Assembly (NCBI RefSeq): GCF_000283155.1 | Contig: NW_004454156.1 | Coordinates: 41,274,384-41,338,383, forward strand | Length of the DNA stretch: 64,000 bases | Origin: Ceratotherium simum simum | Lineage: Eukaryota; Chordata; Mammalia; Perissodactyla; Rhinocerotidae | Direction of reading: 5' to 3' | Shown: piece by piece, positions 51,896 through 64,000 of the stretch | Numbering within the stretch: position 1 is the first letter of the stretch | How the letters are laid out: each line of letters starts with the position of its first letter | Program-made: the position numbers and the translations under genes | The notes under the pieces: generated by a model | Database searches by the model: none | Told to the model about the DNA's origin: nothing | Seen by the model: the letters and a program-made list of their open reading frames with translations, nothing else

Positions 51896-53949
51896 TTCAG
51901 TTTATATCCCTTGGCACCGTACCTGGTACAGAGTGAAGACTTAATAAAAGGGTGTTGCATGAAGCTAGATTAAAAAAAAAAAAGTTTAACCTCCAGGTAT
52001 ACCAAGATGCCGACACCAAAATGATCTATCTATAGCAGGTTTTACAGTTAAGCTTTGCTCTAAGGCTCATTATCACTAAATTGAAGATATACAACATAAA
52101 TGAACTCTTCCCATCTTTATCAGAGAGTCTGCATCCTCTCAAACAAGTCTGTATGGAGAACTCTCCATCTTAATTAGATAACTATTGGGCATCCCTCCTC
52201 TGAAAACTTCCATTTCTCAACCAGCACATAATACAGAAATATGCTCTACTACGCATTGGTGCACAGCTCTTTTTCACTGTCTTTGGTAATACATACTGCC
52301 AGACTTTCTGAATTCCTAGAAAACAGGAATATGTTGATGTCCCCATCCCACTCCCTCCTTTTTAAAGTCACATCTTCCATGAATGGGCACACAGTACTTT
52401 TGAGGATGACAGCAGACAACAACATCCAAAATATTCTTTTAATGCCTAGTTTCATGTTATATTATATACCCTCTTTTTGTCCCCTCCTCTAATAACACAA
52501 GAAATACAAAGTCCCATTTAAAGACAAGTCTATAATTGATGAGATGCTTCCAATGTTTTATCATTTCACAACTTCAAATAAAAGATAAAAACCAATTCTT
52601 AATTATTTAATTTGAAACATGTTACAAAATGTCCCATAATCAAACAATCTGAATCATATATATGATGTCCTTTGTACATATACTGAAAGGCATTATAGCT
52701 AAAACATTGGAAGTACCAATTAGAACAATTAGATAATTATTTTACTATAATAACCTTTGATATAATATTTAATTATATTTGATACAGTAATAATCTTCAC
52801 TTAAGAAGTACGAAGGCAAATTCTGTCAGCCACAGGAGCCAGAGGAACATTGCCTTATTAGCTATCTGAAAATAGTACAGGTTTCTCTTCCAATGATGTG
52901 GGGCAAAAAACTTACAAACACAATGGACCATACAAGAACGAATGAATGAACGAAATATAGATGTATGTGTATGTAAATATATATTTCCACAAAAGCAGGG
53001 GTGGTGATTGCAGACAAGGAAGGACATGAACAAAACCCAACATTTTTGTGTACTTACTACGGGTGAGGTTTGTTCAATAATTCAATGGTCACAAATATGG
53101 TGAGATAAATATCATCTATTAGCCTCATATTACAAATGAGGTAAAGAAGGCTCAGACGTACTAAATAACTTACCACAAATCACAGAGCAATGAATAAATA
53201 AGGTCTGCCTGTTTACCAAATATATAGTATTTCTATCACATCAAGCTATGTTAAAACCACCCAAGAAGGGTATGGAATAGTTCCACTCTGTTTTAGGGGT
53301 AGATTTATCTTAGGAATATATTTTTAAAACCTATACATCAAATAGAAGATGAGACTTATTATAGACCTATTCCAGCTGATGAATGCAGAAAGAATGACAG
53401 AATTATAATGTCACTAGACATCAGTCATCAACTGCTGCTAACATCACAAGATGTCAGAACTACTGATGGATGAATGCAGAACTACCTATCAAGTAGTCAT
53501 ATCATTAAAAAATAAAAATCAACTTTAATCCAATCAAGGCTCTACTTCCAACTATCAATTTATAGGGAAGACAGAAAAACACATTAAAAGATACCATGGA
53601 GATGCATGCAGCAAAAATTAAGACTATAGGAAACGATATGTGGCAAAGGTCTGGTTCATCAACAAATAAATTGCAAGAAAAAGAAAAACAGATTAACCTG
53701 TACATTAAGAGAGACATACTGTATGGATCTTCTTGAGATCCTGATTCAAACAATTAAATTAAAAAAAATAGTAAAAGTCACTAAATTATGAGATACTGAC
53801 TGAAGTTGTTATATATTTTATATTACATATAAATTATATATGGACACTGACAATTTTTGGCCATTATTTTTTTGTTACTATTAAAAGAAATTATTGGTTA
53901 TTTTTTAGGTATCATGAAGGTATTTTGGTGATTTTATTTTTAAAGCTTT

Positions 53950-54200
53950 TTTTTTTTTTTGGCAGAGGAAGATTAGCCCTGAGCTAACATCTGTCGCCAA
54001 TCTTCCTCTTTTTTTGCTTGAAGATCAGCCCTGAGCTAACATCTGTGCCAATCTTCCTCTATTTTGTATGTGGGTCATTGCCACAGCATAGCTGACGAGT
54101 GGTGTAGGTCCGCATCCGCGATCTGAACCCACAAACCGACAAACCCGGGCCGCTGAAGTGGAGTGTGCTGAACTTAACCACTATGCCATGGCGCCACCCC
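53950..54200 (-). mobile_element. ERE-type SINE, type C
   Basis: Minus orientation, two modules. TTTTAAAGC and TTTTAAAAC flank it. Head is diverged (GGCGCCACCCC). Confidence 0.86.
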
Positions 54201-54310
54201 TTTTAAAACATCTTTATCTTTTAGATATATAATATGAAATTCTTACAAATGAAATTTTAAAATGTCAAGAATTTGTTTCAAAATAATATGAAGCGGGGGA
54301 AAGTGGGTAG

Positions 54311-54573
54311 GGATATAAACGAGGGCTGGCAAACTTTTCCTGTAAAGAGCCAGATAGTAAGCATTAAAATATTTTAAAAAGCTGTATTTTAAAAAGCTTT
54401 GAGGGCTGTATGATCTCTGTATCAACTACTTGACCCTATCATTGTAGCACGAAAGCAGCCAGACAATATACAGAAGAATGCGAGTAGCTGTGTGCCAGTA
54501 ACACTTTACTTATAAAAATAGGCAGTGAACTGGCTTTAGCCCATGGGCAGTAGAGTTTGCCATCCCTTGGTAT
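54311..54573. mobile_element. hAT-Charlie-type MITE
   Basis: Starts GGGCTGGCAAACTTTTCCTG, has AGCACGAAAGCAGCCAGAC in the middle and ends GTAGAGTTTGCCATCCC. The ends are imperfect inverted repeats. Confidence 0.75.
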
Positions 54574-54676
54574 GGATAAATCAAGACTGATCATGAGTTG
54601 ATAATTATTAAAGCTGAGTGATGAATCATTAGTAGTTCATTATACTCTTCTATTTTGTATATGTTAGAAACTTTCT

Positions 54677-54905
54677 GGGGCTGGCCCCGTGGCTTGGCGG
54701 TTAAGTGCTCGCACTCCGCTGCTGGCGACCCGGGTTCGGATCCCAGGCGCGAACCGACGCACTGCTTCTCTGGCCGTGCTGAGGCTGCATCCCACATACA
54801 GCAACTAGAAGGATGTGCAGCTGTGACATACAACTATCTACTGGGGCTTTGGGGGGAAAAATAAATAAATAAATAAATAAATAAATAAAAATTAAAAAAA
54901 AAAAA
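54677..54905 (+). mobile_element. ERE-type SINE, type A with (AAAT)n tail
   Basis: Perfect duplication AGAAACTTTCT at 54666 and 54906. Tail has about eight AAAT units. Confidence 0.94.
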
Positions 54906-55033
54906 AGAAACTTTCTAAGTCAAAAAAAAGCCTAGACTACATTTTGAAGATCACTGATCTATTTCCATCTACATTTAAAGTTTCATTGAACACACATTTC
55001 AAATACATCTCATTCCAATTATACAATTCCTTA

Positions 55034-55153
<120 letters not shown>

Positions 55154-55495
55154 TTAAAATATCCATGTTTTCCTACTAACATTGCTCCAAGGTAAAATAT
55201 ATCACCCCAATTAATCTCATATGGAGTCAAAGTCTTTCTAAAGAAATTAAGAAAATATTATTTTCAAATAATATATAAAAAAAATCAGTTACAGTTCCTT
55301 ATGATGGTTTCAGACCTACTAGGATATTTCATGTGCATTTCATGGATCCTGAGACATATTTTTTCCCCTACATTTTAAAACCTTTGAAATTGGGATTAGA
55401 ACCAGTGCCAATTTACTAATGCTATCAGCCAAGCTTGAGTTATAACATAGCTTATCATCACCTATGCATGCACAGATCTGGTCATAGACATTAAT

Positions 55496-55694
55496 TTATT
55501 TATTTATTTATTTTTTTCCCCCAAAGCCCCAGTAGATAGCCGTATGTCACAGCTGCACATCCTTCTAGTTGCTGTATGTGGGACGCGGCCTCAGCATGGC
55601 CGGAGAAGCGGTGCGTCGGTGCGCGCCTGGGATCCGAACCCGGGCCGCCAGCAGCGGAGCGTGCGCACTTAACTGCTAAGCCACGGGGCCGGCC
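55496..55694 (-). mobile_element. ERE-type SINE, type A
   Basis: Perfect 18-bp duplication CTGGTCATAGACATTAAT at 55478 and 55695. CpG-rich, near-consensus head. Confidence 0.96.
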
Positions 55695-56068
55695 CTGGTC
55701 ATAGACATTAATACTGCGGTTATGGCTATGTCTAATAGGATTAAGACAGCACATTCAACAAGGTTAAAATTCAAATTCTAAGTGATAAGAGAATGTGTCA
55801 TAGTTTAATTGACAGTTTTTTCTCTTAGTGGTACAATCGAAGGCATTTCTGATTCAGTGAAATACTGTTCTTCTTATAACCAACTCATTTTCTTCTAACT
55901 CTTCTTCTATCCAATTGCCAAAGAACAGCAAATATATTTTGCATGTAATTCAAAAACTCATGAAAGTCTCAAAGGGTCAAACTCTCATATCTACTTGTTC
56001 TATTCTGCTCTCTTTTATACAGGTGACCAGGAGCTAGAGAAGTAGTCAAAATAAAAAGGGGAGAGAAA

Positions 56069-56305
56069 GGGGCTGGCCCTGTGGCGTAGCAGTTAAGTGC
56101 GCGCACTCCACTGCTGGTGGCCCGGGTTCGGGTCTTGGGCACACACTGATGCACCGCTTGTCAGGCCATGCTGTGGCAGCGTCCCATAAAAAAGTGGAGG
56201 AAGAGGGGCACAGATGTTAGCCCAGGGCCAGTCTTCCTCAGCAAAAAGAGGAGGATTGGCATGGATGTTAGCTCAAGGCTGATCTTCCTCACACACAAAA
56301 AAAGG
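56069..56305 (+). mobile_element. ERE-type SINE, type C
   Basis: Head GGGGCTGGCCCTGTGGCG, two modules, tail ending in A7 G8. Flanking duplication is unclear because of purine runs. Confidence 0.88.
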
Positions 56306-56529
56306 GGGGGGAGGAGCATGGTAAATACTGGACACATTGTAATTATTGGAGATTAGCTGATATAAGTAGTACAGTCAGCCAGACAGAAAACAAACATCCA
56401 CTGGGTAAACTGATCCATAAGGCTGCGATTCTTAGCCTACATGTTATAATTTTTGTTTCCAAATTTATTTTAGCTACCATAACCTAAAGTACTTCACTCA
56501 TTTAATAGTGGTACTCATGTACTATACAC

Positions 56530-56790
56530 AATATTCACAGCATAGTATTTAAGAATTCAGGCTCTGAAGTCAAACTGGGTTCAAATCCTGACTCTACCAC
56601 TTGCTAGCTATAAGACCTTAGGCAAGTTACTTCACTTCTTTGTACTTAAAGCTATTCATCTGAAAAATAAGGATAACATCAGCAGCCTCAGAGGGTGGGG
56701 TTGTGGTGAAAATTAAGAGAGACAATACAAACGAAGCACTTACAATGATGCTTGGGCATATAGTAAGTATGGGATAAATGTTATCTATAT
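56530..56790 (+). mobile_element. MIR SINE, well preserved
   Basis: GTCAAACTGGGTTCAAATCC, CTTAGGCAAGTTACTTCAC and AGCACTTACAATGATGC occur in MIR order over about 250 bp. Confidence 0.85.
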
Positions 56791-56916
56791 ATTTAAAGAT
56801 AATGGTAGACTCTAATGTTTAATTTGAGGTAATAGGAAAGTAAAGATGAGAAATAACTGCTTGGTTTTAAAAAGCCAAGTGTGAATCAAAGTAAGACATT
56901 TGCAGGTTATATTTTA

Positions 56917-57176
56917 TTTTATTTATTTATTTATTTATTTTTGTGAGGAGATCAGCCCTGTGCTAACATCTGCCAATCTTCCTTTTTTTTTTTGCTAAGG
57001 AAGACTGGCCCTGGGCTAGCATCTGTGCCCATCTTCCCCCACTTTATATGGGATGCCACCACAGCATGGCTTGCCAAGCAGTGTCTCGGTGCACGCCTGG
57101 GATCCGAACCAGCGAACCCCGGGCCGCCACAGTGGAGCGCACACACTTAACCACTTGTGCCACCAGGCCGGCCCCC
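56917..57176 (-). mobile_element. ERE-type SINE, type C
   Basis: Minus orientation, starts in a TTTA-rich tail complement. Flanks share TTATATTTTA. Confidence 0.9.
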
Positions 57177-57299
57177 TACAGCTTATATTTTAACATGCAG
57201 TCAAGCATTACCCATAAGTACAAAGGGGAGTCTGGATTAACCACTCCTTCCCTGTCTTGACAATGATGAAAGGACTAGTTTTCAAAAATAGGGCTAAGG

Positions 57300-57549
57300 G
57301 GCCAGTCGAGTGGCATAGTGGTTAAGTTCACACGCTCCACTTTGGCGGCCCAGGGGTCGCGGGTTTGGATCACAGGCACAGACCTACACACCGTTCATCA
57401 AGCCATTCTGTGGCAGCGTCCCACATATAAAACAGAGGAAGATTTGCACAGATATTAGCTCAGGGACAATCTTCCTCAAGCAACAAGAGGAAAACTGGTG
57501 GCAGATGTTAGCTCAGGGCCAATCTTCCTCACCAAAAAAAAGGGGGGGG
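57300..57549 (+). mobile_element. ERE-type SINE, type C
   Basis: Plus orientation, two modules, A8 G9 tail. GGCTAA on both sides. Faces the copy at 56917 with a gap of about 124 bp, and ends under 300 bp from exon 2. Confidence 0.9.
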
Positions 57550-57808
57550 GCTAAAAATAGAACTAAAACACCACAAACAGTGGGTCCAAGGAGGACACAA
57601 GTAATATAATGATTATTGTTTGACTGCTACAGATAATCAAGTTTGAGCATATCTGGTTATAACTTCATTTTTAGCATAGGTAATAAAGCATTAACCAGAA
57701 ATCTACAAAGATTAACAATAACATTTAAAAATCTGCTAAATATCTTTATTAAGATAAATGGATCTAAAATCAGGGCAATCATGTGAATATAATTTGGAAT
57801 GGCTACTA

Positions 57809-57964
<156 letters not shown>

Positions 57965-58220
57965 CTAGACATTTCCCAAAGCATGCTGTTAACAGGTGAT
58001 ACATGAAAAAGACAGTTGTGATCAAAGAAGTCTGAAAAATATTACTATATGACTTCTTAGTACCGTTAGCATCTTAATGTCTATGTGAACCTCCAAGAAA
58101 AAGATATAGCCTTTGATTTTTTCAAAATTTTAGAGCGGTGAGTCCTTTATTTACTTATCATCTCACTGTATTGATGCTTATAACCACTGAAATGCTGTAC
58201 TAGGGAAAGAAATTTTATTT

Positions 58221-58434
58221 TTTTAAATTTTTTATTATTTATTTATTTTTCCCCCCAAAGCCCCAGGAGATAGTTGTATGTCATAGTTGCACATCCTTCT
58301 AGTTGCTGTATGTGGGACTCGGCCTCAGCATGGCCGGAGAAGCAGTGCGTCGGTGCGTGCCCAGGGTTCGAACCCGGGCCGCCAGCAGCGGAGCGTGCGC
58401 GCTTAACCGCTAAGCCACGGGGCCGGCCCGGGAG
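58221..58434 (-). mobile_element. ERE-type SINE, type A
   Basis: Perfect 13-bp duplication AGAAATTTTATTT at 58208 and 58435. About 300 bp upstream of exon 2 in the sense of SPAST. Confidence 0.94.
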
Positions 58435-59339
58435 AGAAATTTTATTTAGGGAGAATTTATTTTAAATAAATGGTTTTTTAAACATATATTTTTAGAAAAT
58501 ATAAAAATGATTTCAATAATAGTGAGGAAAAAAGCACTATTTAATCTAAGCATTCAAATTTGATGTAATATGTTCATTGTTGGGTGCCTCCTTTCTAGAA
58601 TTAGTTTTTATTTAATAAATGATTGCATCATGAGAACTGGTACATGAGATTACAAGTGTGGCATTTAGTAACATTTCTACTTTCTTTGAAACATATGACT
58701 GGTTTACAACATTAATTCTTGATCCAAGTTAAGCTTCAAAAGGATCTAAAACTTCAGCATAATCAAGATGTGTGTAGGATATTTCTGTAAAGTAATAACA
58801 ATTATATGAAAATCTGATTGTTTCTAAAAATTAATTTCTTAGTTCTTAGAATCTGCAAAGCCTCAAAGGTGGCTAACGCAAAGATACAGTAAAGCAAAGG
58901 TAGAAATCATCAATTAGAAGTATACTTTTCATTTTTTCTCAACTCATGTCCCTATTTAACCAGACAAAAATTCTCATGTCATTCTTTAATATTATTTGAA
59001 ATTTTAAAATCAATAAAATATCATAACTCTCTTGATAAAACAGAATAAAGTCTTATAAACACCACATACAACTAAGAAATGGTGTCCCCTTATAAGTGTG
59101 TACCACCTAACCCTTCCTCCATTTCTACGTCCCCAAAATAAATCACAAACTAGATTCAGCCTCTTGGAGGGGGTAATTTCTCACTTATTACTGTACCATT
59201 AGTATTTTACACAGTGTCTGATCCAGAGTAAATGCTCAATAAGTACCTGATAATGACACATGAGGAAATTATTAAGAGTTTGTTGTAAACCAATTGAAAC
59301 TATCTGATGCTTACCTTCCTGCATTTTATAAAGAAAATA

Positions 59340-59870
59340 TCTGTTTACACGTATTTTTGTGTTTTTTTATTTGAAAAAAAGGGGAAAATTACAGAAAATA
59401 CTAAAATAGCATTTGCATTCTGAGTGGTGGGAATATTGATAACAATGTCACATTTGCTTAAACATTTTTAAAATAAAGCACAATCTAACAGATACAACAG
59501 AAGTTCCTCTTCCCATTCTCATCCTCCTTTTCTTCCCAGAAAACACTATAATGAATTCTGTGCATTTATTTCCAGCACGTTTTTCTATTGTTCCTATTCT
59601 ATTTGTATTATTTTAAAAATTTACATTACTTTTGAGATCTATGTTGCTATATAGAGATCTATTTCATCCATTTTGACTTCTGTGTAGTATCCTATAATTT
59701 ATTCAACTATTTTCCTATTAAAAGATATTTAGGTTGTTTCCAGTTTTTCAATATTTCAAACAATGCTGCAGTAAACATTCTTGTACCTGTCCCCTTGTGT
59801 ACATGTGCCAGTTTCTCTAGGTTATATGCTTAAGAAGTAGAATTGATGAGTCATACATTACCACAGGCAA
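59340..59870 (-). mobile_element. L1M fragment
   Basis: Antisense: TCATCCATTTTGACTTCTGT, TTAGGTTGTTTCCAGTTTTT, CAATGCTGCAGTAAACATTC are L1-type phrases of the ORF2 end. Confidence 0.7.
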
Positions 59871-59962
59871 ATGAAATGACTGATTACAAATAAATTGACA
59901 TGCTCAATAATTACTCACTTACTTAACATTCTTTGGTAACAGGTAGTTGATTTACTGCATTA

Positions 59963-60728
59963 CAGATCTTCTTTGACTTATGATGGAGTTATATCCTGAT
60001 AAACCCATCGTAAGTTGAAAATACTGTAAATTTAAAATGCATTTTTTTTTTAAAAGGAAGATTGCCCTTGTGCTAACATCTGTTGCCAATCTTCCTCTTT
60101 TTTTTTTCCTCCCCAAAGCCCCAGTGCATAGTTGTGTATCATAGTTGTAGAGTTGTAGCTATTCTTGATGGGACACTGCCTCAGCATGGCTTGATGAGCG
60201 GTGAGGTCTCTGCCCAGTATCTGAACCAGCGAACCCCGGGCCGCCGAAGTGGAACGTGCAAACTTAACCGCTACGCCACCAGGCCGGTGAAAATGCATTT
60301 AATACACCTAACCTATCGAACATCATAGCTTAGCCTAGCCTACCTTAAACGTGCTCAGAACACTTACATTAGCCTACAGTGGGGCGAAATCATCTAAAAC
60401 AAAGCCTATTTTATAACAAAGTGTTGAATATCTCATGTAATTTATTGAATACTATACTGAAAGTGAAAAACAGAATGGCTGTATGGGTACAGAATGGTTG
60501 TAAGTGTATCGGCTATTTACGCTGGTGATCACACGGCTGACTAGGAGCTGGGGCTCAGTGCCACTGTCCAGCATCACAAGAGAGTCCGTACTGCATATGG
60601 CTAGCCTGGGAAAAGATCAAAACTCAAAATTCAAAGTATGGTTTCTACTGACTATGTATCGCTTTCGCACCATTGTAAAGCTGAAAAACGGTAAGTCAAA
60701 CCATCATAAGTCAGGGACTGTCTGTATT
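59963..60728. mobile_element. Tigger-family MITE (MER8-like), split by SINE
   Basis: GACTTATGATGGAGTTATAT and the complementary end CATAAGTCAGGGACTGTCTG form inverted termini. The middle TAGCTTAGCCTAGCCTACCT is typical. Removing the SINE at 60045 restores AAAATGCATTTAATACACC. Confidence 0.85.
60045..60289 (-). mobile_element. ERE-type SINE, type D, inside a Tigger-family element
   Basis: Perfect 11-bp duplication AAAATGCATTT at 60034 and 60290. Has an alternative body (ACAACTCTACAACTATGATAC type) and one module. Confidence 0.93.
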
Positions 60729-60779
60729 TAAACCTCATAAGTCAGTATGATAGTAGAAAACACATAGATATTTCTTACC

Positions 60780-62416
60780 TAAAAGTACAAGACTACTGGA
60801 GAAATGATAAACATATAGGTCAATGGAACAGAAGAGAAAGTCCAGAAATAGACCTACACATGTATCACTGTCTGTCTTTGACAAAGATGACAAGGTAATT
60901 CAATGGAGAAAGAACAGCCTTTTCAAAAAACCATGCTACAATAACAGACATCCATATGCAAAAAAAAAAAAAACTCCACATCACATACAAAAATTAACTT
61001 GGGAGGGCTGGCCTGGTGGTGTAGCGCTTAAGTTTGCACGTTCTGTCTCGGCGGCCTGGGGTTTGCCGGTTCAGATCCTGGGCGTGGACATACTCACCGC
61101 TCATCAGGCCATGCTGAGGTGGCATCCCACACAGAAGAACTACAACTCTACAACTGTGATACACAACTATGTACCAGGCCTTTGGGGAGAAAAAAGAAAA
61201 AGGAAGATTGGCAACAGATGCTAGAGCAGGGCCAAATCTTCCTCAAAAAAAAAAAAAAAAAAGATGAATGGCATCTTAAAAAAAACTTAACTTGAAATGG
61301 ATCACACACGTAAATGTAAAACCTAAGAAGATATAATTTATAGAAGAAAATATAGACAAAATTCTTTGTGATCCTGGCTTAGGCAGAGACTTCTTAGAAC
61401 ATTAAAATCACAAACCTTAAGAGAAAAAAATTGATAAACTAGACTTCATTAAAATTAAAAGCTGTTCTTCAAGAGACAGAGTTAAGACAATGAAAACAAA
61501 AGCCACAGAATGATTGGGAGAAAATATTTGTAAAACAACAGGCCTAATGAAGGACTTGTAACCAGAATATATAAAGAACTCCTATAATACAATGATAAAA
61601 AAAACCAAATAACTCATTAAAAAATAGCAAAAGATAGAAACATATAGTTTACCAAACAAGAGCCATAAGTGGCAAATAAGCACATGAAAAGATGCTCAAC
61701 ATCATTAGTTGTTAGGGAACTACAAATTAAATCCACAAGATACTACTACACATCTAACTTAGAATGGAAAAAGAAATTATAAGACAAAGTGTAAAGGAAC
61801 CCCTCATATGTTTGCTGGTGTGAATACAAAATGGTACAGCCACTTTGAAAAACAATTCGGTAGTTTCTTATGACATTAACATATACTTACACATGACCCA
61901 GCAGTCCCTTCTTCTACATATTTACCCAAAGAAATGAAGCCATCAAAGACCTGTACATGAATGTTTATAGCAGTTTTATTTGTAAGAGCTAAAAACTGGA
62001 AACAACCCAGATGTCCATCATTTAGTAAATGGATTAACAAATTGTGGTACAGCCACACACGGAATACTACGGAGCAACAAAAAGGAACAAACTACTGACA
62101 TATGTGGGAACATGGATGAATCTCAAAAACATGCCAAGGGAAAGAAGCCAGACACAAAAGGCTACATGCTTTATGATTCCATTTATATGACACTCAGTAA
62201 AGACAAAACTATAGAGACAGATCAGATCAGCGATTCCCAGGGGCTGAGGGAAAGGTGAGGGAACTGACTACAAAGAGGCACAAGGGAGCTTTTGGGGTGA
62301 TAAAACATTCAATATATTAATTGTAGTGATGGTTATCCAACTCTTTGTTAAAACTCATTGAACTACATACCCCTAAAAACAGTAAATTTTACTATATATA
62401 AATTATACCTCTTTTA
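60780..62416 (+). mobile_element. L1M 3' part (ORF2 end and 3' UTR)
   Basis: Long plus-strand L1: ATAGGTCAATGGAACAGAAG, CAACATCATTAGTTGTTAGG, AACATGGATGAATCTCAAAA, TTTGGGGTGATAAAACATTC and a decayed 3' UTR. Interrupted by the SINE at 61005. Confidence 0.88.
61005..61282 (+). mobile_element. ERE-type SINE, type D, inside an L1
   Basis: Body contains CAACTATGTACCAGGCC, closer to the equine ERE1 tail than other copies. Flanks share TTAACTTG at about 60996 and 61287. Confidence 0.87.
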
Positions 62417-62429
62417 AAAAGTATAATAC

Positions 62430-62662
62430 AAGCCAGCCCTGATGACCTAGCAGTTAAAGTTTGGCCCGGGTTTGGTTCCCAAGCACAGAACCGCACCACT
62501 CATCTGTCAGTAGTTATGCTGTGGCGGTAGCTCACATAGAAGAACTAGACGAACTTACAACTATACACAACTATCTACTGGGGCTTTTGGGGGGAAAGAA
62601 AAAAGGAAGAAGATTGGCACAAATGTTAGCAAAGGGCGAATCTTCCCCTGGGGAAAAAAAAG
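62430..62662 (+). mobile_element. ERE-type SINE, type D, diverged
   Basis: Shortened head, one module. Duplication AAAAGTATAATAC flanks the element (62417 and about 62659). Confidence 0.88.
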
Positions 62663-62807
62663 TATAATACTCCAACATTTACGTATAAGTTACGTATAAG
62701 CCATTCACTGTAGCTTGCATTCTAATACCAGAACTAAAATTCTGATTACAAGAATAAGATTAGATTAGTAGAGAAAAACTAGAAAAAATATTTTTAAAAA
62801 CATTCAT

Positions 62808-63060
62808 TTGAAGAGATCAGAGAGTTTTCAAAACAGTGAAAATTACCAAAATTTGGAAAGGAAGGACCACTTCACACCCATTAGGATGGCTATTTTCAAA
62901 AATTACCAAAATATGGAAAGGAGGAAAGTCAACAGAGATGAGCGTGGCATTTGGGGCACTTTTCTGCTTGAAGCAATTGCCAATTCTGAACGCAAAAGTG
63001 GCCAAGAAATTAAGCAGAGCTTTCAGCAGGTTCATGGAACTAAGTTGACAAAAAAATGAA
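62808..63060 (+). other. Patchwork with L1 scrap and unidentified open stretch
   Basis: AAAATTACCAAAAT followed by TGGAAAGGA occurs twice (about 62840 and 62900), with an L1-like CACTTCACACCCATTAGGAT between them. An 83-codon open frame ends LTKK and stop at 63057-63059. No family recognised. Confidence 0.35.
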
Positions 63061-63322
63061 TTTCAAGGCATGCTCAGGAGGAGTGGCAAAGATCCCAGGA
63101 TTTCAGCTGGGACCCTGCGTCACTGAAGACTTAAGAACTAGGCCAGCCCATACAAGGACTGAAACCCATACTGAAATCACTTCAATTCCTTAAGATAGGG
63201 GTCGGCCCATGATCTCCACTGATCACCCCTTTCACTAAATTATGGCAGAAAAATCAAACCTTCGAATGGTCTCCAGCACACAAAAGGCATTCAAGATACT
63301 TTAACAGTTCCTAGTTTCCCTT

Positions 63323-63406
63323 ACACATTTCCATCTTACCTCTATGACCCCAAACAACACTCAAACACATTTCCATCTTACCTCTATGACCCCAAACAAC
63401 ACTCAA
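63323..63406. repeat. 42-bp tandem duplication in intron 1
   Basis: Two consecutive perfect units starting ACACATTTCCATCTTACC and ending CAACACTCAA. Confidence 0.95.
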
Positions 63407-63649
63407 ACTCAACCAACCGGACTACATCAAATCAAGATTGGGGTGGCAGAAACTTACAATCATTTGTTCTAGTTGAAATTATTAGCCAAAAAAAAAGAAA
63501 TTATTAGCCAATAATTTGAACCACAAGTGAACTATATAATCTAGGGTAAACAATGGCCCAAGGGTAAAATACACTTAGCTGCCTGTTTTTGTACATAAAG
63601 CTTTACTGGATCACACCTACCATATGAGTGTTGAGAGGCTGTGACAGAG

Positions 63650-64000
63650 CTTAAAATATTTACTAAATGGCTCAAAAAAAATCAAATCCAATGCAAAAAT
63701 GGGCAAAGGACTTGAACAGACATTTTTCCAAAGAAGATATACAAATGGCCAATAAGCACATGAAAGATGCTCAACATCATAAGTTATTAGGGAAATGTAA
63801 TGCACAACCATGATGAGATACTACTTCACATCCATTAGGACAGCTACTATTAAAAAAAAACACCTTAAGGTAACAGATGTGGAGAAACTGGAAGCCCAGG
63901 CACTGCTGGTGGGAATGTAAAAATGGTACAGCTGCTTGGAAATCAGTTTGGCAGTCCCTCAAAAAATTAAACAAGATTACCATATGATCCAGCAATTTTA
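63650..64000 (+). mobile_element. L1 ORF2 fragment, runs off window
   Basis: AATGGGCAAAGGACTTGAAC, GAGATACTACTTCACATCC, GGAAATCAGTTTGGCAGTCC are ORF2 phrases. The copy continues past the end. Confidence 0.85.

Overview
The window is mammalian nuclear DNA from a perissodactyl (horse, rhinoceros and tapir order). Two things show this: split vertebrate genes with GT-AG introns, and about 36 copies of tRNA-derived SINEs of the equine-repetitive-element (ERE) type, beginning with a GGCCGGCCC head and a GGTTAAGTG box. The usual modern horse ERE1 tail is not seen, so a non-equid such as a rhinoceros or tapir is more likely, although this is an inference.

The main gene is SPAST (spastin, a microtubule-severing AAA ATPase) on the minus strand. 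Coding exons 2 to 17 lie between 57918 and 18337. All exon lengths match the human gene as I know it, all splice sites are GT-AG, and the reading frame is intact from residue 139 to the stop codon (human numbering). Exon 1 (hairpin membrane segment and start codons) lies beyond 64000. The 3' UTR probably runs to about 15447, where there is a distal AATAAA. The MIT domain end, microtubule-binding linker, Walker A, Walker B, both pore loops, sensor 1 and arginine fingers are all present.

Upstream in coordinates (downstream of SPAST in its reading direction) is a CpG-rich promoter at about 5040-5570 with a minus-strand first exon. Its Kozak ATG directly abuts a GTGAGT donor at 5331. By position and orientation this is the start of SLC30A6 (ZnT6), the neighbour of SPAST in human. 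Positions 1-5328 would be its intron 1.

The rest is intronic and intergenic sequence full of transposon relics: L1, HAL1-like, L2 and MIR fragments, MaLR and ERV LTRs, three Tigger-type DNA transposons, hAT pieces, and many younger SINEs with clean target-site duplications. Nested insertions at 8568, 11350, 34807, 37375, 47878 and 60045 give a relative insertion order. The SINEs fall into four structural types that differ in body and in the number of copies of a tail module. I see no bacterial, phage or CRISPR content and no clearly new biological system. The items most worth a second look are the modular SINE families, closely spaced inverted SINE pairs inside SPAST introns, and one unidentified coding-like stretch at 42031-42369.
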